A DNA stretch of 64,000 bases from Gilliamella apicola (lineage in GTDB: Bacteria > Pseudomonadota > Gammaproteobacteria > Enterobacterales > Orbaceae): NCBI RefSeq assembly GCF_003202915.1, contig NZ_QGLP01000004.1, forward strand, positions 310,001 to 374,000, given 5' to 3'. The stretch's first letter is position 1. Every line of letters starts with the position of its first letter. Positions 60,446-64,000 of the stretch are shown piece by piece. The notes beneath the pieces were generated by a model that did no database searches, had not been told where the DNA came from, and was given only the letters and a program-made list of their open reading frames with translations. Made by a program: the position numbers and the translations under genes.

Positions 60446-60514
60446 AATTAAAGTTAGTAATTTATCTGTTAATAAATTATTAACAACCATAATTATTGAG
60501 TTTTTTTAACAAAA

Positions 60515-60545
60515 AAACCTCAGATGCTGGGAACAACTGAGGTTT
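60515..60545. terminator. Hairpin in the leader of the 107-residue gene
   Basis: AAACCTCAG / CTGAGGTTT, perfect 9-bp stem with a 13-base loop. On plus it is followed by GAATTTTATT (weak), on minus by a T-rich run (strong). It can be an attenuator of the csy transcript, or block antisense transcription towards cas2-3. Confidence 0.6.
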
Positions 60546-60581
60546 GAATTTTATTAACCCATAGACGGAGAAAATAAAAGT

Positions 60582-60905
60582 ATGTATAAGAATAAAACCT
60601 TGACTTTACAATGTCAAATTACAATTGACCAATTTGTATTAAATAAATTACAAAAATTTGTAATTGATAAACAAGCTGCAAATGATGAAGTTATTCTAAG
60701 TTTAGCATCAAATTCTAATTATTATTCAGTAAAAGATATTATGAAAATACTTAATATCTCAACTAGAAAAGAAGTTGAATTATTGATTAAAAACTTAGCG
60801 CTCAATCAATCAAAATATAGACATTTAAACACTAATAATCAATGGCTATATAATAATGAAGCACTTAATATATTAAAGTTATATTTAATTTATAAAGTAG
60901 CATAA
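60582..60905 (+). CDS. Uncharacterised 107-residue protein between cas2-3 and csy1
   Basis: Not recognised. The protein is basic and mostly helical. Residues 47-74 (NYYSVKDIMKILNIST then RKEVELLIKNL) read as a helix-turn-helix. A possible wing follows (YRHLNTNNQWLYNNEAL) with a final hydrophobic helix. ACGGAGAAAA gives a ribosome-binding site about 12 bases before the ATG. It lies in the operon position of an accessory cas regulator, between a leader hairpin and a strong terminator. It may be a DNA-binding regulator, or the toxin of an addiction pair guarded by the mini-CRISPR; the sequence does not decide. Confidence 0.75.
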   Translation: MYKNKTLTLQCQITIDQFVLNKLQKFVIDKQAANDEVILSLASNSNYYSVKDIMKILNISTRKEVELLIKNLALNQSKYRHLNTNNQWLYNNEALNILKLYLIYKVA

Positions 60906-60910
60906 AAATA

Positions 60911-60945
60911 AAAGGCTTATACTTAATTGTATAAGCCTTTTTGTT
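60911..60945 (+). terminator. Terminator between the 107-residue gene and csy1
   Basis: AAAGGCTTATAC / GTATAAGCCTTT, perfect 12-bp stem with a 6-base loop, followed by TTGTTT. It stands 29 bases before csy1. The csy genes must be reached by partial read-through, or from a promoter not evident here. Confidence 0.85.
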
Positions 60946-60973
60946 TAGTATTTGGAATATATAAGGAGGGCCA

Positions 60974-62353
60974 ATGAATAATATTTCTTGGCAAGATATA
61001 AGAAAGGTGATTGTCGACTTTCTTCAGCAACGGCTTGCTAATAACAGCAGTTATAAAAGTGAACTGACCAAATTAGAAAAAGCCAAACAGGCAGGCGATC
61101 AAAATGCTGTTAATGAATCTCAACAGAAGATGTCAGAACTGAGTAAAAGATTTGATTTTGAAAATTGGATGGAAGATGCTGCAACGCGTAGATTGTTTTG
61201 GATATCCATTTGTCACCACTCTTCTAAAGCCATTCATTCTTCAAGTTTAGGTGATAATGTTAACAATTTTACAATTGTCAAACCAAATGAACAGCAATAT
61301 GTATCTTCATCAACACCAACACATTTAGTAGCTGATAGTTCAGGAAATGCTGCCGGTCTAGACATATTTTCTCTATTGAATCAATGTATTAATGGAGATA
61401 AAACATTATTAGAATTAATTATTGACGATCATCCAGCTGTACTAAAAGCGCTATCTGATGATGAACAGAAAGCAGCAATCTATTTAGCCAATTTTAAGAA
61501 AGTTATTTTTAATGATTTTGAAAAACCGAAAGCTGACGAACTTAATAAGCAACTTTATTGGCCGAATAGTGAAGAGAGTTATTTGTCACAACAAGAAGAT
61601 AATTATCGTTTGCTTGTTCCTCTGCATCCCACATCTTTGTGTAATGTAGTCTATCAAAAAGTACAAACCCGTTTTTCCGAAGAAAATAAAAAAGCTCGTG
61701 AACAACGGCGCTTGAAAGAAGCCGAACATCAGCCCTATTTTACTTTTCATGAGCTTGCGGTGGTTAAACTTGGGGGGAGTAATCCACAAGGGGTAAGTCA
61801 ATTAACCAGTAATCAAGGCGGTCGTAATTTTTTATTACCTTCAATGCCACCTAAATTCGAGCGCTCTCAATTTCCGTCAATTGGTCAAAAAAAAGAAAGT
61901 GTATTTGACAATTCCTTACAGTATTTCTGCCGATTTGGTTTTCGCTTACTGTTCGATATGGTCGCTGCACCCAAAAATGTAGTTGAAGAGCGGGATAATC
62001 GAAAAGATGCCTTTGCGGTTATTTTAACTTTATTGCTTAAATTTGCTCGGAATATACAAACTTCCATGCCGGCAGGTTGGAGTCGTGATTATTCGTTGCT
62101 GATGTCACAAAAACTTTGGCTTGATCCTAATCGGGCCGAACTTGAAGATGAAGAAAACTTTAAACATCAGTATGAGCAAGGTAATTGGGTTGTTGAATTA
62201 GAAAAGGATTTTGCTTTTTGGATTAAAAATGCCTTAATAGAAAAATTCGACAATACTAAAAAACAATTCTCTGATGCTGAATCTCAAGAGTGGCGTCGCG
62301 AATTTCGCGAAGCAGTAAAAGCCAGTCAACGTAGGAAGGAGGGGATCTTCTAA
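60974..62353 (+). CDS. csy1: Csy1 (Cas8f), large subunit of the type I-F surveillance complex
   Basis: A 459-residue protein with an ideal AAGGAGGG ribosome-binding site. N-terminal ISWQDIRKVIVDFLQQRL. Middle part WMEDAATRRLFWISICHHSSKAIHSS and, near residue 255, FTFHELAVVKLGGSNPQGVS, all typical of Cas8f. C-terminal residues WRREFREAVKASQRRKEG. In the family it binds the crRNA handle and reads the PAM. Its stop overlaps the csy2 start by one base. Confidence 0.95.
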   Translation: MNNISWQDIRKVIVDFLQQRLANNSSYKSELTKLEKAKQAGDQNAVNESQQKMSELSKRFDFENWMEDAATRRLFWISICHHSSKAIHSSSLGDNVNNFTIVKPNEQQYVSSSTPTHLVADSSGNAAGLDIFSLLNQCINGDKTLLELIIDDHPAVLKALSDDEQKAAIYLANFKKVIFNDFEKPKADELNKQLYWPNSEESYLSQQEDNYRLLVPLHPTSLCNVVYQKVQTRFSEENKKAREQRRLKEAEHQPYFTFHELAVVKLGGSNPQGVSQLTSNQGGRNFLLPSMPPKFERSQFPSIGQKKESVFDNSLQYFCRFGFRLLFDMVAAPKNVVEERDNRKDAFAVILTLLLKFARNIQTSMPAGWSRDYSLLMSQKLWLDPNRAELEDEENFKHQYEQGNWVVELEKDFAFWIKNALIEKFDNTKKQFSDAESQEWRREFREAVKASQRRKEGIF

Positions 62354-63270
62354 TGGCAGATTTAACATTCTATCTCTTTTTTGATCATGTCAAAATTCAT
62401 AATGCCAATGCCATCTCCAGTCCATTAACTTATGGTTTTCCGGCTATCTCGGGATTTTTAGGGGCGATTCATGCTTTAAATCGAAAAATTGAGTCGGATC
62501 ATCCTATCTATCTGGATGGTGTATTAATCGCTTGTCATGATTGTGATGTACAAGTTTATCGACCTAATAATTATGCGGATTATACATTTCGACTTACCCG
62601 CAATCCGTTAGCTAAAAATGGTGATACTCGTTCAATTATTGAAGAAGGTCGAGTTCATCTTGATGTCTCATTGCTAGTAGAGGTGAAAATAGACGATATG
62701 GAAACCTTATACAATACTGAGCAACAACAATCATTTATTAAGCAGATGAAGCAAAAACTTTATCAGCAACGTATTGCCGGTGGTCAGGTTATATCAATTG
62801 AAAATGTCTCATTACTTTCTTCAGATGAGTCAGATGAATCCTTATCAAAACTTTTATTACCAGCATTTGTTTTAGTAGAAGCACAGCAAGAGTTACAGGA
62901 AATCACCGCCGAGCTACAACAAAAAGATCCGAATGCTACTGCACTTGACGCGTTAGTTGAAACTGCCATGTTGCATCATCATCCGCAAGAAAAAGAGCAT
63001 TGGCAAACCACATCGGTCAAGCAGGGACGAGGTTGGTTAGTACCGATACCCCTTGGTTATCAAGCTATTTCACCACTGTTTGACGCAGGAATGGTTGAAC
63101 ATGCCCGTAGTAATGAGCATCCAACGCAATTTGTCGAATGTATTTATGGATTAGGTAAGTGGGTATTTCCACTAAGGTTACAAGAAAATTTATCACAAGC
63201 ATTTTGGCGTTATAAATGCAGCGAACTGCAATCGAATGACGCAGATATTTATATTATTAATCAAGATTAA
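62353..63270 (+). CDS. csy2: Csy2 (Cas5f), subunit of the type I-F surveillance complex
   Basis: A 305-residue protein. The start overlaps the csy1 stop (TAATG). LTYGFPAISGFLGAIHALNR near the N-terminus and GRGWLVPIPLGYQAISPLF near residue 225 are characteristic of Cas5f. It pairs with Csy1 as the tail of the complex at the 5' handle. Confidence 0.95.
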   Translation: MADLTFYLFFDHVKIHNANAISSPLTYGFPAISGFLGAIHALNRKIESDHPIYLDGVLIACHDCDVQVYRPNNYADYTFRLTRNPLAKNGDTRSIIEEGRVHLDVSLLVEVKIDDMETLYNTEQQQSFIKQMKQKLYQQRIAGGQVISIENVSLLSSDESDESLSKLLLPAFVLVEAQQELQEITAELQQKDPNATALDALVETAMLHHHPQEKEHWQTTSVKQGRGWLVPIPLGYQAISPLFDAGMVEHARSNEHPTQFVECIYGLGKWVFPLRLQENLSQAFWRYKCSELQSNDADIYIINQD

Positions 63271-63305
63271 TTAAACAAGTTTAGCATTGAAAAAAGGAAT
63301 GAATT

Positions 63306-64000
63306 ATGAGTAAAGATAAAATCACCACCGCATCAGTATTAGCCTTTGAACGTAGTTTTGATATTTCTGATGCCATTTTTGCCCAGCAAAATAGCCATGA
63401 TGACCAAAAATTAACACCAGTTTTATTATCTGAAAAATCTGTTCGCGGTACCATTTCGAATCGGCTTAAAAATGCTTTAGCAAATGATCCAGCTAAATTA
63501 GATGCGGAAATTCAAAAAGCTAATTTACAAACAGTTGATGTGGCAGCGCTTGATGCCGATAAAGATACCTTAGTGGTTAAATGGAGCTGTAAAGTACTAC
63601 CTTTCTTAGGTTCGCCATCAGTCTGTAATGATATTGATTACCAAGAAGAGTTAACCAAAACGACTCAAAGCTATATTAAGGCTGAAGGGTTGCAAGCACT
63701 AGCTAAACGTTATGCTATCAATATATTAAATGGCCGTTGGTTATGGCGTAATCGTATGGTTGCCGAACAAATCAGTATTAGCATTACTCGTAAAAAAGAT
63801 GACAAAATAGCAACGATTGAAGTGAGTGATGTTAAGCAATATCAATTAAATTCATTTGATTATGATGACAAATCGGTAAATGACCTCGCTGCTCTGATTG
63901 AGGCAGGCTTATTAGGCAAAGAGTTTGTTATTTTCGATATTCAAGCCAAATTAAAAATGGGATTGGGGCAAGAGGTCTATCCATCACAAGAATTGATTTT
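63306..64000 (+). CDS. csy3: Csy3 (Cas7f), backbone subunit, N-terminal part (cut by window edge)
   Basis: The first 231 codons of the gene. It begins MSKDKITTASVLAFERSFDI, and contains VRGTISNRLKNALAN and NILNGRWLWRNRMVAEQISI, as in Cas7f. Six copies bind along the guide. It follows csy2 after 35 bases with AAAGGAATG upstream. csy4 (cas6f) is expected beyond the edge. Confidence 0.95.
   Translation, partial: MSKDKITTASVLAFERSFDISDAIFAQQNSHDDQKLTPVLLSEKSVRGTISNRLKNALANDPAKLDAEIQKANLQTVDVAALDADKDTLVVKWSCKVLPFLGSPSVCNDIDYQEELTKTTQSYIKAEGLQALAKRYAINILNGRWLWRNRMVAEQISISITRKKDDKIATIEVSDVKQYQLNSFDYDDKSVNDLAALIEAGLLGKEFVIFDIQAKLKMGLGQEVYPSQELI

Overview
The window is about two thirds A+T and carries a gammaproteobacterial gene set in familiar blocks: fldA/fur, sucCD-cydABX-ybgC-tolQRA, hslVU, mreBCD-rng-tldD, proQ-prc, prmB-aroC and a class A RNase P RNA. 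The low G+C, the protein similarities and the condensed E. coli-like blocks suggest a host-associated Orbaceae-type bacterium (Gilliamella or Frischella group). That family-level placement is an inference, not read from a marker gene.

Layout. 1-2649: minus-strand genes clsA (cut by the window edge), yciA, yciB, fur and fldA. 2828-10632: plus-strand block sucCD, cydABX (FNR-type promoter), ybgC and tolQRA, with tolA holding a long AAAEK repeat. 10799-12683: hslVU behind a heat-shock-type promoter. 12762-16417: asmA, dcd, mltA on minus. 16617-24962: cycA, alx-like, dacB, an ABC exporter, a 1-kb gene-free stretch, a tatA/E gene and a ubiF-like hydroxylase. 25013-32975: namA-like, an MFS carrier, mutY, pheA, raiA, trmJ, cysS and a yeaQ-like gene. 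33317-40725: lysC under a lysine riboswitch, argR, mog, yadGH-like exporter, eda, accC and accB. 41096-47317: mreBCD, rng, tldD, yqjA-like. 47321-52348: rnpB, a small lipoprotein, a divergent pair of Mu-related regulators, proQ, prc, a 29-residue peptide and tRNA-Ser. 52349-55100: prmB, aroC, yfcA-like.

The last 9 kb is a type I-F CRISPR-Cas locus: leader with a perfect IHF consensus, eight repeats with seven 32-nt spacers, cas1, cas2-3, an unusual 811-bp interval, then csy1, csy2 and the start of csy3. csy4/cas6f should lie just outside.

The most interesting part is that interval (60163-60973). It holds a one-spacer mini-CRISPR made of two degenerate repeats, the second doubling as a Rho-independent terminator. 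The first 11 nt of its spacer match, next to a CC PAM, a site 22 bp downstream of its own terminator. That site overlaps the -35 box of a near-consensus promoter (TTGACA-N17-TATAGT) reading towards csy1. This is the layout expected of a crRNA-like RNA that directs the Csy complex to repress its own operon, or an associated toxin, rather than to destroy DNA. The same promoter would also transcribe an unrecognised 107-residue, possibly winged-helix protein set between two hairpins, and a 16-bp palindrome sits on the mini-CRISPR's own promoter. Together these look like an autoregulatory module inside the cas locus.
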